Both the position numbers and the translations under genes were made by a program. A stretch of 64,000 nt of DNA from UBA11090 sp035560555 (GTDB taxonomy: Bacteria > Spirochaetota > Spirochaetia > Treponematales > Rectinemataceae): assembly GCA_035560555.1 (NCBI GenBank), contig DATMZF010000069.1:25331-89330 (forward strand), in the 5' to 3' direction. Shown piece by piece: positions 43,538-52,090 of the stretch (position 1 is its first letter; the number at the start of each line of letters is the position of its first letter). Under the pieces are notes generated by a model. It ran no database searches. It was not told the DNA's origin and saw only the letters and a list, made by a program, of their open reading frames with translations.

Positions 43538-44971
43538 ATGATCGATGAGTCGAGCGCCATTTACCAAATATTCCTGAGGAACTTCACGCATGAGGGCACG
43601 TTCGCGGTGGCGATTCCCCGCCTGGCGGGGGTCGCGGCTATGGGCTTTGACTGGATCTGTCTCACGCCGATCCACCCGATCGGGGTGGAGTCGCGCAAGG
43701 GAAAGCTGGGTAGTCCCTACGCCATTTCCGATTACCGCGCCATCGATCCGTCGCTAGGGACGATGGGCGATTTTCGGACCTTCCTGGCCGCGGCTCACGG
43801 CCTCGGGCTCAAGGTTATGATGGATGTCGTGTTCAACCACACATCGCCCGATTCGGTCCTGGCGCGCGAAAATCCCGAATGGTTCCTGCGGGAGGGCGCC
43901 GCCGGGGCTTCCGCGACAGCGGCCGCGGCTTCCCTCGAGATGATGCATGGCTTGAGGGCTCCCGGGGCTCTCGGCCACAAGTGCGCGGACTGGTCGGACG
44001 TCGTCGATCTGGATTACGGCTCCTCGCCCCAGCTCTGGGTGGAGCTCATGTCCATTCTCGTAGGCTGGCGGGAGGAGGGAGTGGACGGCTTCCGCTGCGA
44101 CGTGGCTTCCCTTGTGCCGGTGGATTTCTGGAAACAGGCCAGACAGCGCGTGAACCAGTATGATCCGGGGCTGCGGCGCGAGCGATATCCGCTGGTCTGG
44201 CTCGCCGAGAGCGTCCATCCGGGTTTCCTGAAGAAAATGCGCGAGGCCGGCCATGGCGCCTGGTCGGAGCCGGAGCTTCATTCCGTGTTCGACCTCAGCT
44301 ACGACTACGACGGCTGGGAACGCCTCGAAAAGGTTTGGGCGGGAGAGCGAGACGCGACCGAGTATCTCGACTATTTGTATACCCAGGAAACGCTGTATCC
44401 GGCGCGGGCGCGCAAGATCAGGTTCCTGGAAAATCACGACCAGATGAGGGCGCCCGCGCGTTTCGGCCGCGGGCGGATAACGCGGGACGGCGGCGAGGCG
44501 AGGCTCAAGGCCTGGACCTTGTTCACGCAGTTCATCCCGGGGATTACTTTCGCCTATATGGGGCAGGAATGCGCCATCGCGCGCAAGCCGGATCTGTTCG
44601 AGAAGGATCCCGTCGATTGGGCCGCGGGCGACGAATCGTTCCGCGATTATTTTATCGGGGTTTTAGCCGCGTGCAAAAAAGCCAAGGCTGTGAGTCCGCG
44701 CTTTTCCTGGACCGAGGTGGGCAAGGGTGTCTTCCTGCTCGAACGTTCGGCCGCGACCGGCGCTGGAATTGGGACCGAGGCTAGTGCCGCGCCAGGCGCC
44801 GCGCCGGGAACGACACGCTTCGCCGTCCTCGTGAATCTGGAAGGGTGGACCTCGGAACTCGAGTTCCCAAGACCGCTGCGCGGACGCGATCTTCTCTCCG
44901 GCGATGTCCTGTCGCTCGAAGACGGCATGATTTCGCCCGAAAAACCGATTTTCCTCGAAATCGACGCTTGA
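43538..44971 (+). CDS. Alpha-amylase family glycoside hydrolase (GH13)
   Basis: 477 residues, no signal peptide. The GH13 barrel shows IYQIFLRNFT, the region I motif VMMDVVFNHTSPDS, the nucleophile Asp188 in DGFRCDVAS, the acid/base Glu224 in WLAESVHP, and Asp301 in FLENHDQ. A short C-terminal beta domain follows. Cytoplasmic maltodextrin- or sucrose-type activity is possible, but specificity cannot be read. Two Ala/Gly-rich inserts (~118-132, ~407-425) are unusual. The ATG at 43538 follows AAGGAAA. Confidence 0.88.
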   Translation: MIDESSAIYQIFLRNFTHEGTFAVAIPRLAGVAAMGFDWICLTPIHPIGVESRKGKLGSPYAISDYRAIDPSLGTMGDFRTFLAAAHGLGLKVMMDVVFNHTSPDSVLARENPEWFLREGAAGASATAAAASLEMMHGLRAPGALGHKCADWSDVVDLDYGSSPQLWVELMSILVGWREEGVDGFRCDVASLVPVDFWKQARQRVNQYDPGLRRERYPLVWLAESVHPGFLKKMREAGHGAWSEPELHSVFDLSYDYDGWERLEKVWAGERDATEYLDYLYTQETLYPARARKIRFLENHDQMRAPARFGRGRITRDGGEARLKAWTLFTQFIPGITFAYMGQECAIARKPDLFEKDPVDWAAGDESFRDYFIGVLAACKKAKAVSPRFSWTEVGKGVFLLERSAATGAGIGTEASAAPGAAPGTTRFAVLVNLEGWTSELEFPRPLRGRDLLSGDVLSLEDGMISPEKPIFLEIDA

Positions 44972-44978
44972 CCCTATC

Positions 44979-46199
44979 CTACTCGGATTCGTAAAGAACC
45001 TTGCCATTCTCAATGCGTATGCGTCGGTTCGGAGAAGCCGTCAAACGTTCGTAACCCTTCTCCGTGATGATGACCGTATCGGAATGACGGGCCCCTCCCC
45101 AGGCGTCCATCAGGCCGGGCTCCACGGTTATAGCCATCCCCTCGGCGAGCGGCATCTTATTGCCCTTGGTCAACGAAACGAATTCATGAGCCGAGTTACC
45201 GATACCGTGACCAATCCGTCCGGGCAGAATGCCTCCGAAGCCATGGCGCCGGAACGCGCCACAGGCCGCTTCGTAAAGCTCCTCAAATAAAGCGCCTGGC
45301 TTGAGAATATCAAAAACATTCTGCCTTGCTTCAAGCATCGCGTCATAGGCTTTTTGCCTATCGGCGGAAAGTTCCCCCATGACGATCGAGCGCTCGTTCT
45401 CCGCGTGATAGCCGTTAATCTTCGCCCAGGCCATCGGGAGTACCATGTCGCCTCTTTTCGGCCGATAAGGTTTAGGGCAATCGCAGCCGTAGGCGATTCT
45501 CTCGTTGCTGAGGCACCAACAGTGAAGGCTGTCTATCATGCCGCCTTCGGAAGTTCCAAATCCCGAGACTTCGTAGTCAGGGAACTCTTTCTGCCAGGTT
45601 TTACGCATGGCGTACTGACCTTCGGTGCAAGCCTCGGCTTCGGTGACCCCAGAAGCCAGCCATTCGAGGGTTGTTCCAACTCCCGTGTCCACGAGGCGCG
45701 AAGCGGCGCGTATGCATTCTATCTCATACGCGTCCTTGATTATCTTCATCCGCTGGATCATCTCTCCGATGTCGACGTCTTCTCGAAACTCCACTTTCGA
45801 TTTTAGCCTGCCGAACATCGCCATGCTGAGAGTATCTCTTTCAAAGCCTACACTATCTATCTTGTCGTCAAGCAACGCGGCGACCGCCGCTTCGGGCGTA
45901 TCGGCCAACGTCTTCTTGCCGCCCCATTTTCCGTAAAGCAAAATTTTGTCCATCGCCGCATCATTCCTGGCATGAGTGTCGCGTAACGCGTGGACCAGGA
46001 GGCTGGCTTCACCTTTTTTCGGAACGACCAAAAAAACTGGATGGCTATTCAGTATCGGATTGAAATTGCTGAAATAGAAAACGTTCTCCGGCTTGAGGAT
46101 GATGGCGGCGTCGATCGACCGTTCTCCCATCAGATCCTGAAGCCGTCGTGTCCGTTCCTTGACTCGATCGTTGATTTCCACGTGGACGCCCCTGGTCAT
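44979..46199 (-). CDS. M24 (creatinase/prolidase-fold) protein lacking canonical metal ligands
   Basis: 406 residues: an N-terminal creatinase domain (ERTRRLQDLMGERSIDAAII) and a C-terminal pita-bread domain (from ~155). GHGIGNSAHEF with His331 and VEPGL with Glu360 are kept. At the first metal Asp position there is Met256 (GDMVLPMAW), the second Asp is Glu267, and the last Glu is Ser373 (GARHSDTV). Glu269-Arg270 (ENER) matches the catalytic ER of creatinase (ALERT). It is thus unlikely to be a normal di-metal aminopeptidase and may be a metal-free C-N hydrolase. It is last in the nine-gene operon, overlapping the C45 gene by ATGA. Confidence 0.82.
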   Translation of the reverse strand: MTRGVHVEINDRVKERTRRLQDLMGERSIDAAIILKPENVFYFSNFNPILNSHPVFLVVPKKGEASLLVHALRDTHARNDAAMDKILLYGKWGGKKTLADTPEAAVAALLDDKIDSVGFERDTLSMAMFGRLKSKVEFREDVDIGEMIQRMKIIKDAYEIECIRAASRLVDTGVGTTLEWLASGVTEAEACTEGQYAMRKTWQKEFPDYEVSGFGTSEGGMIDSLHCWCLSNERIAYGCDCPKPYRPKRGDMVLPMAWAKINGYHAENERSIVMGELSADRQKAYDAMLEARQNVFDILKPGALFEELYEAACGAFRRHGFGGILPGRIGHGIGNSAHEFVSLTKGNKMPLAEGMAITVEPGLMDAWGGARHSDTVIITEKGYERLTASPNRRIRIENGKVLYESE

Positions 46200-47254
46200 A
46201 GCTTCGCGAATCGCAGATTCATGCAAGGGTTGCCTAGGGATGTCCATGCTTCCCTGTCTTCCAATACGAACATGCTCGTCGAAACGGTCCTGCCCAGAAC
46301 CTCGCCTTGAGGGTGTCTGCACAGGCAATTTATTCCGTCTTTGTGATCCGAGAGGATTCGGAAAAAATCCTGGAACCTCAATTTCCCATAACTTTCCTTC
46401 AATAGCTCATCGACACGTTTTGCCCGGAAATAGGTCGAAGTGAATTTTGCCGGATCGGGATTGAGGTGCTTCAGTTCATCGGTCATATAATGGTTGGAAC
46501 GGAAAAGGATTCCCGAACCATCGTCCTCCTGGAGGACATACCCATCATTCGTCATTTCCAGAACATATGCGTCATGTTCATCCACGACGATGATACTCAA
46601 TCCGTTCATGCAGGGAGTCGTCTTGATGTATTCCAGCGCTTCCCTAGCGGTTCTGCAATTGGCCAGGATCAGATGGACGTTCATGAATATCTGGGCCGCG
46701 TCGACCCGGTCCATGGCCGTGGGGGCCTTAGCCGACCAGAATCCTGTCGTGGTCACTCCCAGGCCATGGCTGCTCATTCCGCTCGCGGGATACGTCACGA
46801 TGCCGGCGCCATTCACTTCGACGATGGAAGTGCCGTCATCGTAAATGTGGTGGATGACCACTTGCCGCACGTCCATGCCCATGTCGCGGTTCTTGATGAC
46901 ATAGGTCTTGCCGTCCAGGGTCGCCTTCCCTCGGGCCAAGAGCATGGTGCATTCCTGCCTCAACTGTTCTGTCAGAAAGTACGCCGGGATATTGATCATG
47001 AGAATATCCTTGAACGGCATCCCCGATCCATCCGCGATCCCGCGCATCTCGTCATACAGCTCCCGATGCCTTTCCTTCATGAAGAGGACATTGCGCTCGA
47101 CGAAATCCCAGTACCTCTCATTATCGCATTTAGCCTCTCTCAGTTTTGTCCGAATGATTTCCGTATTGTGATGAATAAGATCGACGAGTCGCTTCCCTTG
47201 CTCGACACCTTGCTCATAGGGGCTTCCCTTCACGACGATGATCGCTTGTTCCAT
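46196..47254 (-). CDS. C45-type acyltransferase/amidohydrolase (Ntn hydrolase)
   Basis: 352 residues related to acyl-CoA:6-aminopenicillanate acyltransferase (peptidase family C45). These are self-processing Ntn hydrolases; the new N-terminal nucleophile would be Cys102 in RQECTMLLARGKAT. DGKTYVIKNRDMGMD follows, with the N-R-D motif typical of the fold. Members cleave or form amide bonds of small acylated amino compounds. The ribosome-binding site AAGGAG lies inside the end of the UroD gene, one base separates the genes, and it overlaps the M24 gene by four bases, so it is tightly coupled to both. Confidence 0.8.
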   Translation of the reverse strand: MEQAIIVVKGSPYEQGVEQGKRLVDLIHHNTEIIRTKLREAKCDNERYWDFVERNVLFMKERHRELYDEMRGIADGSGMPFKDILMINIPAYFLTEQLRQECTMLLARGKATLDGKTYVIKNRDMGMDVRQVVIHHIYDDGTSIVEVNGAGIVTYPASGMSSHGLGVTTTGFWSAKAPTAMDRVDAAQIFMNVHLILANCRTAREALEYIKTTPCMNGLSIIVVDEHDAYVLEMTNDGYVLQEDDGSGILFRSNHYMTDELKHLNPDPAKFTSTYFRAKRVDELLKESYGKLRFQDFFRILSDHKDGINCLCRHPQGEVLGRTVSTSMFVLEDREAWTSLGNPCMNLRFAKL

Positions 47255-47255
47255 C

Positions 47256-48263
47256 TTAAATTATCTCCTTCCGAAATTCTTCTTCAATCGCTTCCTTGGC
47301 CTGTTTCACGTAATGCATGGTATTTTCGTTCAGGGGGTAACGGATGACGCAGCCGGGAGTGAGTATCAGCCGTCGGCCTCCGGTCGCTCGTATTGCCCTA
47401 TAAATCTGGTTCGCGAGAGCGTTGCGGCGGTCTTGGGTGATGTCGGCCCGCTTCAGGCCGCCCATCACGCACTTTTTCGTCATGAGGAGCGCCTCGTCCA
47501 TATCGGGCAGCGATTCACCGACATGCCAGTTGAAAATCTGCGCAGGATAATCGCGGAGGAGGGGGAACATTATATTGTCGCCATGCGCGTGCAGCATATT
47601 GCACCAGCCTTTGGATGCCTTGAGCACGCGGATGTCGTATGGTTTACCGAATTCCTCATACCACGCTTCGGGCATGATGCCGTAATTGCTGAGCTGGGTA
47701 GCGAAGAAGATGCCGGAGGCTCCTTTTTCGATCGCCCGCTCCACAAGCCTGCAGGTAGTCTCGGTGATTATCTCCAAAGCGCGGTGAACACGAATGCCCT
47801 GCCCTCGCGCGATGTGTTCCATGATCCGGTTCTCCGAAAGTTTTGACGCGGTCGTCAGGGGGCTGAATATCGTGAAGACGACGGGTACCGGTTCCCCATC
47901 CAGTCTTTTCATGAGAAGATCGAGATAGCGCAGTTCGCGCGCCAGCGCGCCTTTGCCTGTGTCCGCCGGGCGAATCGTATCCCAGTCCTCGGCTGAGGAG
48001 ACCGGGCTATGGGTGAGGGCGGCGACTCCTCCCTTCTCGATTCCTGAATAATCCGCCTGTCCCCCGAAATCCTCGATGCTGTACATCCCGTTGTTCAAAG
48101 TCTTTATGAAATCGACGTCGTATTGTTTGTAAAAGAGGTAGGTTTCCTCGGCGATTCTTTCCGGTATCAAGTCTATGCCGGGAATATGAGACCATAGGGC
48201 ATAGGGGATCCGATCCGTCGGTTCGCCGGCGATCGCCGCCCGTATACGTTCTAGCTTCGTCAT
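47256..48263 (-). CDS. Uroporphyrinogen decarboxylase-superfamily protein
   Basis: 335 residues. The family pattern is visible in PTDRIPYALWSHIPGIDLIP, VDFIKTLNNGMYSIEDFG, AIEKGASGIFFATQ and the C-terminal LTPGCVIRYPLNENTM. It is not HemE: the HemE substrate loop is missing and it lies in a transport operon. It resembles the catabolic UroD/MtaA branch, in which members demethylate or transfer methyl groups via Zn and corrinoids. The HxC zinc pair is replaced by HAHGDN. Start ATG overlaps the oppF stop (ATGA). Confidence 0.78.
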   Translation of the reverse strand: MTKLERIRAAIAGEPTDRIPYALWSHIPGIDLIPERIAEETYLFYKQYDVDFIKTLNNGMYSIEDFGGQADYSGIEKGGVAALTHSPVSSAEDWDTIRPADTGKGALARELRYLDLLMKRLDGEPVPVVFTIFSPLTTASKLSENRIMEHIARGQGIRVHRALEIITETTCRLVERAIEKGASGIFFATQLSNYGIMPEAWYEEFGKPYDIRVLKASKGWCNMLHAHGDNIMFPLLRDYPAQIFNWHVGESLPDMDEALLMTKKCVMGGLKRADITQDRRNALANQIYRAIRATGGRRLILTPGCVIRYPLNENTMHYVKQAKEAIEEEFRKEII

Positions 48264-49255
48264 TTCGACTCCTCTTTGGCTAAGTCCCAATAGGGGCAAC
48301 GACAATAGTGCTCGGGAGAGATCGGGAGGAGTTCCGGCTCCGACGCGGCACAGCTCTCCCTGGCTTGATAGCATCTCGTGCGGAACTTGCATCCTGAGGG
48401 GCTGTTTATCGGGCTCGGTATGTCTCCCATCAAGATAATTCTCTTTTTTTCGAATTTTGGGTCGGGAATTGGCACCGCTGAAAGGAGCGCCTTTGTATAC
48501 GGATGCGTCGGCGACTTGAACAAGACATCTTTGGGCGCTTGTTCCAATACTCTCCCGAGATACATCACGATGACTCTGTCGGAGATGTGCCGCACAACGC
48601 GCAAATCGTGCGATATGAATAGTAGCGTGAGATTCAGCTGCTTTTGCAGACGCGTCAGAAGATTGATGATCTGCGCCTGGATGGATACGTCCAGGGCGGA
48701 GACGCACTCATCGCAGATGATTAGTTTGGGCTCAACGGCAAGGGCGCGCGCGATGCAGAGCCGCTGTCGCTGGCCGCCGGAGAATTCATGCGGGAACTTA
48801 TCCATGCTGTCGGTGCCGAGCCCGACCATGCCGAGAAGCTCGACCGCTCGTTCGCGGGCTTGCCTCCGATCGGCTAAATGATGGATCAGGAGAGGCTCAC
48901 CGAGCATGTCATGGACTCGTTGGCGAGGATTCAGCGAGGCATAGGGGTCCTGGAAAACGATCTGAATGTTTCGCCGCTGTTTTCGCATCCTTTCGCGCGA
49001 AAGCTTCGTGATGTCGTCCCCGTTAAAAAGGATGCTGCCATCCGAGGGTTCGACCAGTCGCATGATAAGCCGCGCGAGCGTCGATTTTCCGCAGCCCGAC
49101 TCCCCGACGACACTGAGGGTTTCGCCAGGTTTGATGTTCAAACTGACATCTTCTACCGCTTTTACATGTTTTCGCCCATGCGATCCGGCGACGGGGAACC
49201 ATTTTTTCAGACCGCGTACATCCAACAGATACTCGGAGGAAAGGTTATTCGACAT
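48260..49255 (-). CDS. Peptide/opine-type ABC transporter ATP-binding protein (OppF type)
   Basis: 331 residues. Walker A GESGCGKSTLARLI, FQDPYASLNPRQRV in the Q-loop, signature FSGGQRQRLCIARAL, Walker B LIICDECVSALDV, switch HDLRVVRHI. The C-terminal oligopeptide-transporter extension has a Cys-containing FRTRCYQARESC region, which binds an iron-sulfur cluster in some relatives. The start ATG at 49255 overlaps the end of oppD by 11 bases. Unusually the Walker B region reads DEC rather than DEP. Confidence 0.9.
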   Translation of the reverse strand: MSNNLSSEYLLDVRGLKKWFPVAGSHGRKHVKAVEDVSLNIKPGETLSVVGESGCGKSTLARLIMRLVEPSDGSILFNGDDITKLSRERMRKQRRNIQIVFQDPYASLNPRQRVHDMLGEPLLIHHLADRRQARERAVELLGMVGLGTDSMDKFPHEFSGGQRQRLCIARALAVEPKLIICDECVSALDVSIQAQIINLLTRLQKQLNLTLLFISHDLRVVRHISDRVIVMYLGRVLEQAPKDVLFKSPTHPYTKALLSAVPIPDPKFEKKRIILMGDIPSPINSPSGCKFRTRCYQARESCAASEPELLPISPEHYCRCPYWDLAKEESK

Positions 49256-50240
49256 CCGCGGTCTCCTTGTCCCAATCGGGGGAATATATCCAGCACTTGA
49301 CCTGTCGCCCTCCGCGATCGAATACCGGCGGGATTCGCGCCCGGCATATTTTTTTCGATCTGTGGCAGCGATTGTGAAACGCGCAGCCTTCGGGCATATC
49401 ATAGAGACTGGGAACCTGGCCTTCGATGGTTTCCAATACTTCCCCTCTATCCTCCATAGTCGGGACGGAGCGCAGAAGTCCTACTGTATAGGGGTGCAGC
49501 GGGCTTTCGAAAACATCCCCCACCTTCGCTTTTTCGACGATCGACCCGGCGTACATCACGGCGACGCTGTCCACCATCTCGGCGATCACGCCCAGATCGT
49601 GGGTGATGAGAATGATGGCGGTACCGAACTCGCGATTGACATCGTTGAGCAGTTCCATGATCTGCGCCTGAATGGTGACGTCCAGAGCTGTGGTGGGTTC
49701 GTCGGCGATGATTATCTGAGGTCGGCAGAGCAAGGCCATCGCTATCATGATCCGCTGTCGCATGCCCCCCGACATCTCGAAAGGATATTGGCGCAGCCTG
49801 GTTTCCGGGGACGGAATGCCCACTACGTGGAGCATCGTCAGAACCCTTTCCTCGATGCTTTTCCTGTCTAGTTCCGTGTGCCGGCGAAGGGCTTCGGCAA
49901 GCTGATTCCCGATGGAGAACAGGGGATTGAGGCTAACCATGGGTTCCTGGAAGATCATGGAGATTTTGTTGCCCCTGTATTTGCACATTTCGTTTTCTGT
50001 TTTCGAAAGGAGATCCTCTCCGTCCAGCTCGATCTTTCCGCCGATCGTCGCCGGAGGGCTCTGCAAGAGCCTCATGATGCTCTTGGCGGTGACGCTTTTC
50101 CCCGATCCCGATTCTCCGACCAAACCAAGTTTCTCCCCCTTTTCCAGGGTGAAATCGATACCGTTGACCGCGCGGGCTATCCCTCGTTTGGTCGAGAAGC
50201 TGACCACGAGGTCTTGTACTGATAGTAATGATACGCTCAT
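49245..50240 (-). CDS. Peptide/opine-type ABC transporter ATP-binding protein (OppD type)
   Basis: 331 residues. Walker A GESGSGKSVTAKSI, Q-loop FQEPMVSLNPLF, signature MSGGMRQRIMIAMAL, Walker B IIIADEPTTALDV, switch HDLGVIAEM. The C-terminal MPEGCAFHNRCHRSKKICRA has the four-Cys pattern of the DppD/OppD tail. ATG 50240 has GGAG at five bases; GTG at 50246 is possible. It forms the nucleotide-binding heterodimer with the OppF-type protein. Confidence 0.92.
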   Translation of the reverse strand: MSVSLLSVQDLVVSFSTKRGIARAVNGIDFTLEKGEKLGLVGESGSGKSVTAKSIMRLLQSPPATIGGKIELDGEDLLSKTENEMCKYRGNKISMIFQEPMVSLNPLFSIGNQLAEALRRHTELDRKSIEERVLTMLHVVGIPSPETRLRQYPFEMSGGMRQRIMIAMALLCRPQIIIADEPTTALDVTIQAQIMELLNDVNREFGTAIILITHDLGVIAEMVDSVAVMYAGSIVEKAKVGDVFESPLHPYTVGLLRSVPTMEDRGEVLETIEGQVPSLYDMPEGCAFHNRCHRSKKICRARIPPVFDRGGRQVKCWIYSPDWDKETADVE

Positions 50241-50250
50241 GCTCACTCCG

Positions 50251-51090
50251 TCAGATGTCCAGTTTCGGATCGAGGTAATCGCGCAGCCAATCGCCGAGTA
50301 GGTTCACCCCGAGGACCGTCAATGTTATGAAAAGCCCCGGTATTATCGCGAGCCAGGGGCTCGTCACCAAATGAACGCGGGCATCGGCGAGCATTCTTCC
50401 CCAGGTCGGGATGTTTATGGGAACGCCCAAACCGAGAAAACTCAGCGACGATTCCATGAGGATTATCTTCGCCATCTCCAGCGTCGCGATGACGATGACC
50501 GGGCTTATGATGTTGGGCAGAATATGCTTGAATATGATGCGTGGATCGGAACCGCCTACGGCCCGTATGGCTTCGACGTACTCCATTTCCTTGATCGACA
50601 ATATTTCGCCCCGTACCAATCGCGCATAACGTACCCAACTGCTTAATCCCGCGATCAGAATGATATTGAAAAGGCCCGGCCCGATAACGGCGGCGATGAA
50701 AATCGCGAGCAGGATGAAGGGAAAGGAAAGCTGGACATCAACGATGCGCATTATGAGCGCGTCGACCCATCCCCCGTAATACCCGCTGATCGATCCCAGG
50801 ATGACGCCAACCAACCCCGCGATGATAGTTCCCGAAAAGGCGATGAGTATGGTGACGCGGCTTCCGTAAATAATGCGGGAAAGTACGTCCCTGCCCATTT
50901 GATCGGTTCCTAAGAGGTTCTGTTCTCGGCCTCCCGAACTCCAGGCGGGCGGCAGGAGCTTGTTGCGGATATCTTGTTTCGATGGATTCTGCGGACTTAT
51001 AAGGGTTGCCGTCATCGCCATGAGAATGACGAGGGCGACGACAATGGCCCCGACAAGACCGGTTTTGCTCTCCCATAGGCTTCGCAGCAT
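50251..51090 (-). CDS. Peptide-type ABC transporter permease (OppC type)
   Basis: 279 residues, about six membrane helices. The N-terminal OppC motif is LLGTDQMGRDVLSRIIYGSR; the EAA loop is YVEAIRAVGGSDPRIIFKHI. The C terminus GDWLRDYLDPKLDI is a standard end for this family. Start ATG 51090 is 11 bases after the OppB-type gene. Confidence 0.93.
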   Translation of the reverse strand: MLRSLWESKTGLVGAIVVALVILMAMTATLISPQNPSKQDIRNKLLPPAWSSGGREQNLLGTDQMGRDVLSRIIYGSRVTILIAFSGTIIAGLVGVILGSISGYYGGWVDALIMRIVDVQLSFPFILLAIFIAAVIGPGLFNIILIAGLSSWVRYARLVRGEILSIKEMEYVEAIRAVGGSDPRIIFKHILPNIISPVIVIATLEMAKIILMESSLSFLGLGVPINIPTWGRMLADARVHLVTSPWLAIIPGLFITLTVLGVNLLGDWLRDYLDPKLDI

Positions 51091-51101
51091 TACTGGTTTC
51101 C

Positions 51102-52019
51102 TTATTGGATTTTTATGCGAGGATTGATGACCCCATATAAAATATCCACGATAAAATTGATGAGAACGAACGCTATGGCCATCATGAAAACGATAGTCTC
51201 CACGACATAGAAATCGCTGTTGGTGATGGACTGAACGGCCAATCGCCCGATGCCGGGCCACGCGAACACCGTCTCAACGATCGCGGAGCCGCCTAGCAGG
51301 GAAGCGACTTGGAGCCCAAGAACCGTCATGATCGAGCTGAACGCGTTCTTGAACGCGTGCTTCATGACGACGGATCCCCTCCCGAGGCCTTTTGCCTTGG
51401 CGGTATCGATATATTCCTTATTCATCACCTCGATCATATTTGAGCGAAGCAAGCGAGTGATGGTCGCCGCGGTATATACGCCCATTGTGAAAGCGGGCAT
51501 GATGATGGATTTCCATGAGTCGTTGCCCGATGTCGGGAGCAGTTTTAACTTGACCGAGAATAACATTATCAGCATTATCCCCAACCAGAAGGCCGGCAGG
51601 CATTGCCCAAGCAGGGCTAGGCTCCTGATTGCCGCGTCAAGTCTGCTGTTGCGCTTTATCGCCGATATGATTCCGGCGGGAATCCCCAGAAGGAGCGAGA
51701 TCACCAAGGCGACAGCGGTCAATTTCACCGTGGCTGGTATCCGTTCCATGACCACATCCAAGGCCGGTTCGTTATAATTGTAGGACATGCCGAAATCGCC
51801 TTTCGCGATACCCATGAGGAATCGGCCGTATTGAACAAGCAGAGGGTCGTTAAAGCCCATCTCTTCCCGCAACCTGTCCATATCGGCGCGCGAGGCGCTC
51901 GGGGGCACCATCAGTTCCACGGGATCGCCGGATAGGTGAAGCACGATGAACACCACCAATGTGATCCCGATAATCGCCACAACAGACTGCGCCAATCGCT
52001 TTACGATATACCTGAACAT
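51102..52019 (-). CDS. Peptide-type ABC transporter permease (OppB type)
   Basis: 305 residues starting MFRYIVKRLAQSVVAIIGIT, with VVFIVLHLSGDPVELM and the EAA loop YIDTAKAKGLGRGSVVMKHA. The C terminus VDILYGVINPRIKIQ is typical of DppB/OppB. It pairs with the OppC-type protein. A strong hairpin (52033-52073) separates it from the binding-protein gene. Confidence 0.93.
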   Translation of the reverse strand: MFRYIVKRLAQSVVAIIGITLVVFIVLHLSGDPVELMVPPSASRADMDRLREEMGFNDPLLVQYGRFLMGIAKGDFGMSYNYNEPALDVVMERIPATVKLTAVALVISLLLGIPAGIISAIKRNSRLDAAIRSLALLGQCLPAFWLGIMLIMLFSVKLKLLPTSGNDSWKSIIMPAFTMGVYTAATITRLLRSNMIEVMNKEYIDTAKAKGLGRGSVVMKHAFKNAFSSIMTVLGLQVASLLGGSAIVETVFAWPGIGRLAVQSITNSDFYVVETIVFMMAIAFVLINFIVDILYGVINPRIKIQ

Positions 52020-52032
52020 TTCGCATCCTTGG

Positions 52033-52073
52033 CATGAAAGGAGAACCGGCTTTGCGCCGGCTTTCCTTTCATG
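52033..52073 (-). terminator. Intercistronic hairpin after the binding-protein gene
   Basis: Two 18-base arms (52033-52050 and 52056-52073) are complementary at 16 positions around a 5-base loop. There is no T-run on the minus strand. It probably stabilises the abundant binding-protein mRNA or attenuates the permease genes, as often seen in such operons. Confidence 0.6.
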
Positions 52074-52090
52074 ATTGGTTTCCCACGCCT

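Noticed and set aside
47256..48263. Assigning the UroD-like gene as hemE
   Set aside because: It lacks HemE-specific active-site features by eye and is embedded in a transporter operon, not a haem cluster.
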